From assembly GCA_024684065.1 (NCBI GenBank), contig JAIKXO010000039.1, positions 60,866 to 124,865 of the forward strand: a DNA stretch of 64,000 nucleotides, in the 5' to 3' direction. Position numbers and translations under genes: made by a program. Below, one piece after another: positions 9,563-18,500 of the stretch. Position 1 is the first letter of the stretch, and each line of letters starts with the position of its first letter. Below the pieces are notes generated by a model. It had not been told where the DNA came from. It saw only the letters and a program-made list of their open reading frames with translations, and did no database searches. The DNA comes from Lachnospiraceae bacterium. Its GTDB lineage: Bacteria; Bacillota_A; Clostridia; Lachnospirales; Lachnospiraceae.

Positions 9563-10188
9563 AAGCGCCCTGCTTCCTCTGATCCGCTTTCCGGGGATTC
9601 AGCACCGAATCCGGCAATTTTCAGCTTTTCCAACAGCAGATCGATCCGTTCCTCTATATCGTTAATATCCGATAATTGGGACAAATAATCGATGTATTCT
9701 TCCATTGGCACCATTCTGCCATCGTTATCGCAAAGGAAGATGATAAAATCAGCAAAGAGATCCAGCTGTTCATAAAGAACCTCTAAATAATATTTTATAT
9801 TAATAAGCTCAGCCTCCGGAGTCTCCGCATTTAACGGCAGCCTGTAGCTCAGATAGATCTGTCTGAGCCTCGGATAGTAGGCAAAATTCCCAAAAGAGGG
9901 ATATTCCCCGACAGAGATCACATTATTAAGCTCATTCAGGGATCGATAGATATTCTGCTCCGCTGCCTCCGGTACGTTTCTCGCAAGCGTCACATGGAAG
10001 TGCAGCACAGGATAGGGCATTTCCTTATTTATCCCTCCGGTAAGCACTGCTTCAACGATAGCGCCAACGCCGGTCACTCCCAGGTGCTCCGCCATGCTTC
10101 TGTACGCATTTCCGTTTTCCTCCACGCCCTGGAAAAGCTCATTCATCAGCTCCTTTATACCGTCCATGATCTTTTTCAATCCATTCAT
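9559..10188 (-). CDS. Acidic small partner protein 1, chaperone-like (unknown family)
   Basis: A 209-residue acidic protein, paralog of the 195-aa protein at 2482-3069. It has an N-terminal helix, a central beta-rich part (PYPVLHFHVTLARNVP, PSFGNFAYYP, IYLSYRLPLN), a long helix (YYLEVLYEQLDLFADFIIFL) and a charged C-terminal tail. It starts 11 bases after the stop of the 1985-aa gene, with GAGAGG six bases before its ATG, and overlaps the ATPase gene by 4 bases (ATGA). Giant protein, partner and ATPase are therefore probably made from one mRNA. The size, charge and position suit a dedicated chaperone for the giant protein; that role is inferred, not shown. Confidence 0.88.
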   Translation of the reverse strand: MNGLKKIMDGIKELMNELFQGVEENGNAYRSMAEHLGVTGVGAIVEAVLTGGINKEMPYPVLHFHVTLARNVPEAAEQNIYRSLNELNNVISVGEYPSFGNFAYYPRLRQIYLSYRLPLNAETPEAELINIKYYLEVLYEQLDLFADFIIFLCDNDGRMVPMEEYIDYLSQLSDINDIEERIDLLLEKLKIAGFGAESPESGSEEAGRL

Positions 10189-10199
10189 AATAATCCTCT

Positions 10200-13100
10200 C
10201 TAAGCCATTAACGAATTGCGCAGCAAAGATCTCCAGTCTGATTTCTCATCAAATCCTGCATACCTCAACATATCGCTGAGTCCGATCGTCTTTACCGAAA
10301 TATCGTTGACATTGCCATACATCGTACCCACCACGCGCTTTGCAAGCTCCAGCTCTCCCTGATTGGCATCCGGATTATTCAGCATCGCATGGGTATCAAT
10401 GGATGCAAAGATCCGGGCCAGATCGACCAGATATCTTTTGCTGACGATACCGGTCTCCCGTTTCAGTACTTCGTCGAAATACGGGTATCTGAAATCGGCA
10501 TACTCTTTATCTCCGAGCATTTTCTCAATATTGACCGTCAGTTCATGCCTGTCCATCCCCACATGCGTGATCCACCCGATAAATTCCGATACCTTCGGCG
10601 CCAGAATGGTAAACACCCTGAGCAAAGGGCCTCCCGTTAAAGCAGCCACGTCATCGATCGCTCCCAGAATATTCGTGGCTATGTTAAAGGATGAGTCTGT
10701 GATCTGTCTGGTGGAATTATAGCCGATCAGTTCCAGCAGATCCTGTGCCTGAGTGTTTTCTTTGGCGGCCTTACCTACCTGCAGCTCCAGAACCATCTTC
10801 TGAAATTCTTCGTTTGATGATTTCTCGGATTCTGAAGAAGATCCCTCGGCTGATCTCTGACGTTCTGCCGCTCTTGCAATAAGATCCTCAAATTGTTCCT
10901 CAGAAAGAGATTCCACCGCCTCGATCGCCGTCACGATATTCTTATCTGCAGTCTCTAACCTTCCCTTACGCAAACGGGCCGCATGGATTTCCCTTGAATC
11001 ATCGATTACCTTTACTATCCTTCGAAGAAGACTGATCGCCTTCGTGATGATCCCTACCGGCGAAACAAGATCAGCAAAATCTGAATTCTGCGCTGCTGAC
11101 AGAGGACCCTGATCTTTCGTGATATGTACGGAAAGAATATCCCTTATGCATCCACATGCGGCAAAGAAGCAGTCTAACGCCCGAAGGATTGATTTAAAGC
11201 CTGAAAAATCAAGATCCTCAAGCGTTGCTTCTTTTTCCCTTTTTTCTTCTTCGGTTTTGGGATTTTTCAGTTTGCGCTGTTTTCTGTAATACCTGACAGC
11301 ATCCCGTATTCCACGCACCATCGTAACGATATAACCAAAGCCCTGGAAAAGGTTGCCTGCATCAAAGAAAAGATCTCTGCTCACCCCTGCGCCCACGGCT
11401 CCGCCGTTTGCTGCTGCCATCCCCGTAAAAACAAGGCTGAATGCTGAAAGTCCGTTTGTCGCATGTGATACGCCCTCCGCGTAAGAAAACCAGAATTTTC
11501 TTTCAAGGCGTTCCTCCGGACTTCCCCATCCGTGCTCTCCCTCTTTCAGACCGACATCTGAGCCCTGTTCGATCGCGGAAACGCCTGTAGCTCCTGCGTT
11601 GATGATTTTCTTTATGAGTTCGCCGCTTAAAACACCCCTTTTTAACGCATTACGAAACCCTCTGCGGTTTTGAAGTTCTTCCGTATATACCCTCTCTCTG
11701 GAAGATTCAAAAACATTAGTAAGATTCTCCAGATCAATACCCGAGCGTATACTCTGATGGTTCGCAAGCTCCTCCAGAAGCCCCATACGCATCATTTCTC
11801 CGCTCTTTGGAAGATATTCAAGTTTTATCCGGGTTCTTTCGGCAACCCCCATCACATTGTGTTCAACTATATTCCTGGCAATGGTCCAAAGCCCCGGATT
11901 CGAACTGTCGGAAAGCAGCATAAGGCAGCAAAAAACCATCTCCTCGGGATAATAATTCACAGCATGTGAAACTACCGGGTCTGAAACAGGATTATCGGCA
12001 TTAAACGCGTTCTGTCCCCTGCGCGGCTGAAATCCGGGATCCGTTTTGCTTTCGATATATACGGCAATGGCAGGACCGATAAGTTCCTTACGTATCTGAT
12101 CAAAATCCGGATCCGGTCCCAGCAAAATCTCCACGGCTTCTTCAGGAGTCTGAGGTTTCTTCCCCTTAGCTGCAGCATCCTTCCTGCCGATTGCTGCTTT
12201 TCTTATTGCATTCACATATTCCTCATCTACGCGATAAGAGGTATAGTACTGGATCGTCCTCGAATTAATATGCTGGAAGAATAAAGAGTTACGGATGGCT
12301 ACTCTAAGCTTCTCAGCTCTTTCCTGCTTGTCCCAGTCTCTTCCACGAAACCAACCTGTGTCTTCTTTACCGGAAGGTGCTTCACCGGGAAGTAATTCCT
12401 GATCTGTCACAAACTGACCGTTTAAGTAAAATCCGTGGACAATCTGGCCGTTCGATTTCAATCTGGAAGACAGGATCTGTGCATTCCTCTCGGAAAAGAG
12501 CAGTCTTCCTCCCGCATCTCTGGCATCGGATTCGAGTTCCATCTCCCCCGCCCTTTTTTCTTCAAGCTGATCCGCAGTCAGGGCAACGGCTGCTGTTTCT
12601 TCACTTCCTTCTACCTGAAACTGGTGACCAGCCATTACCCCTCTGAAATCCTGTCCAAGCTTGTATCTGGTCTGAATGCCGGTATCCCTGTCCTGTTGTG
12701 AAAGCATGAGGATCCTGGTATGTATCTTTCGATGCCGGGCCGGGTCGGCAATATTACTGGAATCCTGGCCGGTTACCTTATTATTATCATCCTTTACGGG
12801 AAATCCGGCCGCATCGATCTTAAAGTCCGGATTAAGCGCCTGCTGCTTAAGCTTCAGGACACTGTCCATATCATAGGTTCCGATATATTCCTCTATCTTT
12901 TTGGCGGCAAAGTCCGGAATTACCCTTTTTGCTTCATTCTCATCAATGGGTTCGGCAACTGACCCGGCATCCGGTTCTGCACCCTCCCCCAGACCTGCCT
13001 CTTTGCCTGCCTGTATATCAGCCATATGGATATACCTGTTCAATTCCAGTTTCAATACAGGGCCAACAGCCAGATCCGGCCTGAATTTTATAAGCTCCAG

Positions 13101-16100
13101 ATAATATGCTAATTTATTCCTTTCCTGCAGATACAGCAGATCCGATGCGCCTTCACCCGGCATGTCCTTTACGATTTCGTCAAATGAGGGAAGTGTCTGC
13201 TCAAATGTTCTCATTTCCCGTAACAGTCTGTCTCTTTCAGCAATAGTATCATCATCTGTGGCAGATGCCGGGGCAGGGGCTGGGGCCGGAGCTTGGACAG
13301 ATACCTGAACCGGTACCGGAGCCGGAGCTTTGGCGGAAGCCGGTAAGGATACCTCCATTAATGATGGGGCAGGGGCCGGAGCCGTAATAATAATCTCTGC
13401 ATCGAAAGCGGCACGTGCTTCGCCTTGATCGAGCACATCAAATTCCTGTATAGCCCGTATTATTTCATCCTTAGGATTATCCTTTCCCATTCTGCTTAAC
13501 CTGGTTCCGGATTTATTCAGATATTCTTCAAGATGATTTCGAAGGCTCCTGCCTGTAAGTCGCTCATTTTTAGCCTCATTGCTGTCTTTATATACTGTCA
13601 TCTGATATAAGGGAAGCCGTTTACTCAGTGCATATGCTGTCTTCGCCCAGGATAACGCTTCTGAGTTTTCTTCATTTGCAGCTGATCCTGCCTGAACAGA
13701 CCCGGGCACGGAGCCTTCGGAAGAAGCAGGCCGAAGCAGAATCTCCTCTGCAGGCAATGAAACAGGTTGAGGCGCTGACAGAGGAACAGATCGCGACAGG
13801 GAAACCGATGAAGAAGCAGCTCCCGTAACGGGTGGTTCTTCCGATAAGGGCACACGATCCGAAAGAGGCAATGATTCCGGTAATGGCTCGGATACCGGCG
13901 GGGCCGCCTCTCTCAGTGCTGCCGCCTGTTCCTCCGCGTCAAACACCTCTGCCAGTTTATCATACAGAGAAACGCCTTCCTCAAAAGGTATTGAGGAAGA
14001 AATGGTATATTCATGTATCCGCAGATAACCAAGATAATATCTTAACGCAGAATCCTGTATACTATCAAAGGCATCTTCAATACCCTCGTTAGGCTTCGTG
14101 GTCGTCATGACCCCCGCAACGCTGTTTGAATTCAGTACATCTGCGATTCTTTGAATAAATAAAGTCCTGGCCGAATCCTGCCCCTGCGGAGTATCTCCGA
14201 TAGGAATCTCCTCCTTAAACAGGAGAGCGTCATTGATACCATGTTCGGCCAGTCTCTCCATCAGGAAATCTCCCATTTCAAAGATACTGCCGACCTGATT
14301 CTTTCCCGGTCCTGCATAAGAAAGGATATTGTTGATCTGGTTTTCGTATCCGGCCTCACGGTTTTTCCTTACTTTTGGTATGTATTCCTGCATTTCCCTC
14401 TGCACGGAAAACCGTTCAATCTTTTCGCTCCCCACTCTTCTGGATATAAACTGATTGAGCATAGCCGTTCCCGTAACCACGAAGCAAAAGTTCGTTTCCT
14501 CCTGCTGTGAATAAGCCTCATTCATTCCGGAAAGGAACTCAGTCTGTACAGGAAATCTGTCGATCTGCGAAGGAGCCCCTGTTTCCTGGGGTTCATTGGG
14601 TTTTACTATCCTTTCCCCTGATGCTCCTATAGATTCTGTATCAACTATAAGATCCTGAGCAGGAACGTATACCGCAAAGGTCACTCCATCATCCATAGCC
14701 TTTACATATGTCACTCCCCGCGTATGGCTCAACGATTCATTGAATGCACTTGCGGCTACAGGATTATCCCCCCCGGGGATTTCCGTGTACCCATATCCCT
14801 TTGCCCTGTCAACATTATAATCCGGAAATTCTCTGTTAAACTCTTCCGAACCGGGTTTCATCCTGTCAGACAGAAAATGTATCTGAACATACTGCATATT
14901 TGACAGGAACTCATCCACCGTTTTTGTCTTCGGACTGCCTGCATATCCGCTTGAATCATAATACTGGATCATTCCACTGTCGGGATTAAAGCCGGTAACC
15001 GTTACATAATGGCTCATTGCCGTAGGAGATTTTTTCTCTTTAAACGGATCTTTACCCTCACGGATAAAGTCATATTCCGCAATTGCATCCCTGTAATGAG
15101 GAAGTGTCAGTTTCTTCCATGTTTCATCTTTCTGCGCAAGTATCCCGGCAAGCGTTTCTGCCGTTTTTTTATCCGTATATTCAATAGCAGGGGGAACAGG
15201 TGCCCGTAATCTGCGGACGGGAGCGATATCCGGCCGGCGGGACCCGGTCTGTCCGGGTAAAGACCGTGTCGTTCCCGGACCCGGCATTATCCGGGGTACA
15301 GAAGCTCTCTGTGAAACAGCCGGGGCAGGCCTTAACGATACTGCCTGTGCCGTTACCTGTGGCATAACCGGAGCAGATTCTGCGGAAGATGTTTGAGCAG
15401 GCGATACTGCTGCGGAAATGGCTGTCTGCGGAGAGGAAGTCCTTCTGAATACAGCCTGTCCCGATGCGTTCCCTGTCGCTGCAGGTACCGCCGATGACGG
15501 GATTGCGGAACCGGCTGCCGGGACACCTGAATCAGATGATCCTGAAAAATCTCTTGTTATCTCGTACCAGGTCTTTGCCAGGGCATCATAATTTTTGTAA
15601 TGCTTACGGAATACATTCTTCTGGTAATCCGCTTCTATCTTATCCCAATCCTGTGCCTTCTGTATTATTTGGGAGATACCCTCATCATAAACCCTGCCTG
15701 CATCATACACACGGGCAAGAGCTTTTTCCGCTTTCCTTGCAGCATAATATCTGGAAAGTCTCCCAAACCGTCCTTCTCCCGTCATTTTATATCTTGCTTC
15801 ATTGTACTCAGCCATATTACGTTTATAATCCGCCGCAGCCTGCTGTATCTTGAGTCTTTGCGCATCCTCCGTCAGACCGGTCGTATAAGCTGCATGCCTG
15901 TCACTCTGGACATCTGCGGAATGCGATGATGCCAGATTCTCCTGTCGCATCTTACTGAGCACATTAACTCTGATCTGCTGTATGATTTCGTTCCTGGATT
16001 TACCGTCTATTGTTTCATCTGTATAGGCCGCATCCCCTAAGTGTATGAAGGATTTCAGATCAGGATCCAGTGTCGCATCAATATCCACGCCGTTCTTTTT

Positions 16101-16157
16101 ACTCAGCGCTTCATAGGAGCTTTTAGTCTGGTAAGTTCTCTTTCCTCTCTCCGGCAT
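10200..16157 (-). CDS. Giant protein 1 with peptidase-like insertion, candidate cargo
   Basis: A 1985-residue protein, the largest in the window. Residues 1-205 and about 1085-1985 match the framework of the 1350-aa paralog; the roughly 800 residues between are extra. That insertion contains SHYVTVTGF (H383), QYYDSSG (D401) and ETNFCFVVTGTAM (C558), which resemble the His, Asp and Cys blocks of a C39-like papain-fold peptidase but with His and Asp before Cys. Pro/Ala/Ser-rich linkers (about 205-325, 750-830, 925-970) flank the blocks. A hydrophobic stretch lies near 1570-1610 (SAFSLVFTGMAAANGGAVGAG). No signal peptide is seen. AGAGGT precedes the ATG. It leads the transcript that also encodes the 209-aa partner and the ATPase. 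Cargo or effector role is inference. Confidence 0.9.
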   Translation of the reverse strand: MPERGKRTYQTKSSYEALSKKNGVDIDATLDPDLKSFIHLGDAAYTDETIDGKSRNEIIQQIRVNVLSKMRQENLASSHSADVQSDRHAAYTTGLTEDAQRLKIQQAAADYKRNMAEYNEARYKMTGEGRFGRLSRYYAARKAEKALARVYDAGRVYDEGISQIIQKAQDWDKIEADYQKNVFRKHYKNYDALAKTWYEITRDFSGSSDSGVPAAGSAIPSSAVPAATGNASGQAVFRRTSSPQTAISAAVSPAQTSSAESAPVMPQVTAQAVSLRPAPAVSQRASVPRIMPGPGTTRSLPGQTGSRRPDIAPVRRLRAPVPPAIEYTDKKTAETLAGILAQKDETWKKLTLPHYRDAIAEYDFIREGKDPFKEKKSPTAMSHYVTVTGFNPDSGMIQYYDSSGYAGSPKTKTVDEFLSNMQYVQIHFLSDRMKPGSEEFNREFPDYNVDRAKGYGYTEIPGGDNPVAASAFNESLSHTRGVTYVKAMDDGVTFAVYVPAQDLIVDTESIGASGERIVKPNEPQETGAPSQIDRFPVQTEFLSGMNEAYSQQEETNFCFVVTGTAMLNQFISRRVGSEKIERFSVQREMQEYIPKVRKNREAGYENQINNILSYAGPGKNQVGSIFEMGDFLMERLAEHGINDALLFKEEIPIGDTPQGQDSARTLFIQRIADVLNSNSVAGVMTTTKPNEGIEDAFDSIQDSALRYYLGYLRIHEYTISSSIPFEEGVSLYDKLAEVFDAEEQAAALREAAPPVSEPLPESLPLSDRVPLSEEPPVTGAASSSVSLSRSVPLSAPQPVSLPAEEILLRPASSEGSVPGSVQAGSAANEENSEALSWAKTAYALSKRLPLYQMTVYKDSNEAKNERLTGRSLRNHLEEYLNKSGTRLSRMGKDNPKDEIIRAIQEFDVLDQGEARAAFDAEIIITAPAPAPSLMEVSLPASAKAPAPVPVQVSVQAPAPAPAPASATDDDTIAERDRLLREMRTFEQTLPSFDEIVKDMPGEGASDLLYLQERNKLAYYLELIKFRPDLAVGPVLKLELNRYIHMADIQAGKEAGLGEGAEPDAGSVAEPIDENEAKRVIPDFAAKKIEEYIGTYDMDSVLKLKQQALNPDFKIDAAGFPVKDDNNKVTGQDSSNIADPARHRKIHTRILMLSQQDRDTGIQTRYKLGQDFRGVMAGHQFQVEGSEETAAVALTADQLEEKRAGEMELESDARDAGGRLLFSERNAQILSSRLKSNGQIVHGFYLNGQFVTDQELLPGEAPSGKEDTGWFRGRDWDKQERAEKLRVAIRNSLFFQHINSRTIQYYTSYRVDEEYVNAIRKAAIGRKDAAAKGKKPQTPEEAVEILLGPDPDFDQIRKELIGPAIAVYIESKTDPGFQPRRGQNAFNADNPVSDPVVSHAVNYYPEEMVFCCLMLLSDSSNPGLWTIARNIVEHNVMGVAERTRIKLEYLPKSGEMMRMGLLEELANHQSIRSGIDLENLTNVFESSRERVYTEELQNRRGFRNALKRGVLSGELIKKIINAGATGVSAIEQGSDVGLKEGEHGWGSPEERLERKFWFSYAEGVSHATNGLSAFSLVFTGMAAANGGAVGAGVSRDLFFDAGNLFQGFGYIVTMVRGIRDAVRYYRKQRKLKNPKTEEEKREKEATLEDLDFSGFKSILRALDCFFAACGCIRDILSVHITKDQGPLSAAQNSDFADLVSPVGIITKAISLLRRIVKVIDDSREIHAARLRKGRLETADKNIVTAIEAVESLSEEQFEDLIARAAERQRSAEGSSSESEKSSNEEFQKMVLELQVGKAAKENTQAQDLLELIGYNSTRQITDSSFNIATNILGAIDDVAALTGGPLLRVFTILAPKVSEFIGWITHVGMDRHELTVNIEKMLGDKEYADFRYPYFDEVLKRETGIVSKRYLVDLARIFASIDTHAMLNNPDANQGELELAKRVVGTMYGNVNDISVKTIGLSDMLRYAGFDEKSDWRSLLRNSLMA

Positions 16158-16212
16158 ATGGTACCTCTTTAATTCAGGATTTCAGTTTTAATGATACTGT
16201 CCGTATCCCTGA

Positions 16213-16268
16213 AACAAAAAACAATCCTCACGGCTATGATAAAAGAATACCATAGTTTGTGAGGATTG
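16213..16268 (-). terminator. Rho-independent terminator after the DUF2752 gene
   Basis: Inverted repeat CAATCCTCAC/GTGAGGATTG (16222-16231 and 16259-16268) with an inner CTATG/CATAG stem, followed on the minus strand by a T-run. It separates the DUF2752 gene from the giant-protein transcript, which must then start between about 16158 and 16213. Confidence 0.75.
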
Positions 16269-16324
16269 CCAATTAGATAACAACTGTTATATATAATAAA
16301 TACAGCCCATACGCGCTATTTGGC

Positions 16325-16669
16325 TCAGTACATAAATATGTTCCTTAAGATCCCCCACCCAATAAGCAGAAAGACATAGATCATAAGAGCCTTTTCATTC
16401 CATCCGGGCATCTTTTTCTTCCTGAGCTTTAAAACGAATGCATAAAGGAGCTCCGTTAATAGAAACGGAGAAGTGACAAAGATAAAGCGGTTGGAATTGA
16501 AGGCAGATTTAAAATCGAACCTTGAAAGCGCGACAAAAAGCCCCGTTATTCCGCACCCAGGGCATTTAAAGCCCGTGATCCGGTGAAAAATACAGGGAAT
16601 GCCGAAGCCCAGCCTTCGGACCGCCAGAATATAAACAATTGCTGCCGATGATATTATCACCGGCAGCAC
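16325..16669 (-). CDS. DUF2752 small membrane protein
   Basis: Small membrane protein of the DUF2752 family, with the family's hallmark FKCPGCGITG and about three membrane segments (residues 4-18, 55-80, 92-110). Function is unknown; in Firmicutes such proteins often lie beside DUF4234 zinc-ribbon proteins, as here. The first conventional in-frame start is GTG 16669, which has no well-placed ribosome binding site. A strong GGAGG lies 7 bases before an in-frame ATA at 16693, and the peptide from there (IIRIKNRYVLP) looks like a natural N-terminus, so initiation on a rare codon is possible. Confidence 0.8.
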   Translation of the reverse strand: MLPVIISSAAIVYILAVRRLGFGIPCIFHRITGFKCPGCGITGLFVALSRFDFKSAFNSNRFIFVTSPFLLTELLYAFVLKLRKKKMPGWNEKALMIYVFLLIGWGILRNIFMY

Positions 16670-16784
16670 ATATCTGTTCTTAATCCTTATTATATCGAAA
16701 CCTCCACGATATCTGCAGTGGTCCGGTATCAGTACCCGTTATGGGTCACCGAAAACCGAAACCTGTATTCACACTGATCCGTGA

Positions 16785-17330
16785 TCAGGCACCGTACTTG
16801 TTAACGGTATCCTGCATAAGCGCAAGATCTATTATGCTTAAGCCGAATATTGCGAGCACAAGATACAAAATAGCGTCGCTTCCTGCGGGAAGCCCGTTAT
16901 CGCTCTTTATCTTCTGTACATGCTCACCCATCTTATAGAGCCAGAACCACCAGTATATACCACAGGTGATGAGGCCGAACAGGATTACAAGTCCTCCGCT
17001 GGTCTGAGGCTCCTCCCCGGCCACCGAAGATACATCCTGATTCAGCACATAAATCCAGTAAAACGAATAGATACCGCAGGTAATAATAGACAGAACTATA
17101 CACAGCGCTATGTTCCTCTGCTGAACAGGATAAAGAGGCCCGCTGCCTCCGGAAGAATAGCCGGCAGAAGCATTGTTTGCCGATCCGTATCCGGTATCTC
17201 CGGTATCGGCGGTATCGGTATCATCCCATCCCGAATTCACATCCTGTGCCTCGTAATCTACAGCGGCACCGCAGGACTCGCAGAACTTAGTCCCCTCTTT
17301 TATAACAGCCCCACATTTTTGACAGATCAT
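16785..17330 (-). CDS. Zinc-ribbon DUF4234 membrane protein
   Basis: 181 residues. The N-terminal zinc ribbon (MICQKCGAVIKEGTKFCESCG) has paired CxxC motifs. A Gly/Ser/Asp-rich linker follows, then the DUF4234 membrane domain with three segments and the motif TCGIYSFYWIY, repeated as TCGIYWWFWLY. Function is unknown. I start at ATG 17330, which has AGGAGG six bases upstream and puts the first Cys at residue 3. It is followed by the DUF2752 gene after 115 bp on the same strand, so the two may be co-transcribed. Confidence 0.88.
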   Translation of the reverse strand: MICQKCGAVIKEGTKFCESCGAAVDYEAQDVNSGWDDTDTADTGDTGYGSANNASAGYSSGGSGPLYPVQQRNIALCIVLSIITCGIYSFYWIYVLNQDVSSVAGEEPQTSGGLVILFGLITCGIYWWFWLYKMGEHVQKIKSDNGLPAGSDAILYLVLAIFGLSIIDLALMQDTVNKYGA

Positions 17331-17511
17331 AAAAAACCTCCTTATCAAAATCAAATTTTCTCTGGCATAAATCTCAAATCAGATTATATCAAATTATATA
17401 TCAAACGCAATAAAGAATTATGTTTTGCGATTTAATATTTACGGAAAAATCTGCCGCTTTCCCTGCAGCGCAAACCGGATCATTTCCTTAATTACAGATG
17501 AAAGCGTTCCG

Positions 17512-18402
17512 TCATTTACCGAAAATGCGCGAAAAAGGCCCCGCAACGGTCTTTATGGCAGCGACCGGCGTAAATGAGGCGCTCTTTCTCATATCAGCCC
17601 TGTATCTTGCCTTCGATCTTTCGGGAATGAAATAGATCAGCGAGCTTACATATGCTCTCCTCTTCTGCCAGGATTCGTGAAGCTGTTTATAGGGGATTGT
17701 AGCGACTCTCCCCCAGGTTGAAAGCTTGATCACCGGCTCCCCGTCATCATACAGAATATCTGTTATGGTCGCAAAATGGGACTTCATGAAGGAGGTTGCG
17801 GCTATATCCTTAGTCTCTCCTGCCTTTCCCCTGTACAGCGTCAGGGAGTGTTTGTTAAAGGAGGTCATTAAGATAACGGCTCCACTCTCGAAAAGACCTT
17901 TTCTGATAAAATCCAATCCCCTGTCATAATCCGTATACAATGCGGGTAAATAAGCGTCATGGAGAAGCACTCCGTGCTTTCTTGCATACTTTAATACCCC
18001 TCTTACGACAGAAGAGGCACTCATCCCGAAGCTTGGCGGAATAACCTTTAACAGCTTGCTTCCGTACGGCATTTTTCTCCGGTCATAGATCTGGCTTACT
18101 ACCGGAAGCTCCGCTACCAGCATTTTAGAGTAAAGCTCCTTAATTACCGAGGTATATTCATCCCTGGTCAGCACGACATTCCCAAGGAGCTTCAGCTTCC
18201 CTTCGGCCTGTTTATAAGCCCCGGGATATTTACAAAGAAGAGCTCTTAAGGCATTCGCCGACGCTACCACACCACACCCGGCAAAATTCTGGCTTCCGCG
18301 CTCAAACCAGGCCTGATCTCCCCCGTAATACCTTGCTCCGGTCCGGGGATCAACTATAATAAAGGGATCTTTGATCTCTCTCCCTGCTGTTTTTGATGCC
18401 AA
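17512..18402 (-). CDS. Papain-like (C39-like) cysteine peptidase domain protein
   Basis: 296 residues. The order of motifs suits a papain-fold peptidase: GSQNFAGCGVVASANAL (Q39 and C43, oxyanion Gln and nucleophile) and MKSHFATITDI (H209), then KLSTWGR where families usually carry Asn or Asp, so the third residue is uncertain. No signal peptide or membrane segment is clear. I place the start at TTG 18402, nine bases after AAGGAGG. The longer frame to 18456 would translate a hairpin repeat and is unlikely. It resembles bacteriocin-processing or ubiquitin-like protease folds only in general. It lies close to the island whose largest protein carries similar motifs, but a terminator and two unrelated genes stand between. 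Confidence 0.75.
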   Translation of the reverse strand: MASKTAGREIKDPFIIVDPRTGARYYGGDQAWFERGSQNFAGCGVVASANALRALLCKYPGAYKQAEGKLKLLGNVVLTRDEYTSVIKELYSKMLVAELPVVSQIYDRRKMPYGSKLLKVIPPSFGMSASSVVRGVLKYARKHGVLLHDAYLPALYTDYDRGLDFIRKGLFESGAVILMTSFNKHSLTLYRGKAGETKDIAATSFMKSHFATITDILYDDGEPVIKLSTWGRVATIPYKQLHESWQKRRAYVSSLIYFIPERSKARYRADMRKSASFTPVAAIKTVAGPFSRIFGK

Positions 18403-18418
18403 AAAAACCACCTCCTTA

Positions 18419-18500
18419 CTGCGCCGATTTGCGCAGCAAATCGCGCGCTTAGGCACGAACTTTAGTTCGTGCCGATTCGGGCTGCTTTGCAGACCGAATC
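18419..18500. repeat. Triple-hairpin intergenic repeat, copy A
   Basis: Three consecutive hairpins: CGATTTGC/GCAAATCG, GGCACGAACT/AGTTCGTGCC and GATTCGG/CCGAATC with an inner CTGC/GCAG stem. Copy B at 29930-30007 has the same order and spacing. The second stem is identical in both, while the first and third differ by paired substitutions. Confidence 0.8.

Noticed and set aside
2482..16157. Type VII (Esx) secretion as the system behind the giant proteins
   Set aside because: No WXG100 protein, no FtsK/EssC-type ATPase and no YeeE-like or EccD-like membrane gene; the AAA+ protein fits the eCIS type instead.
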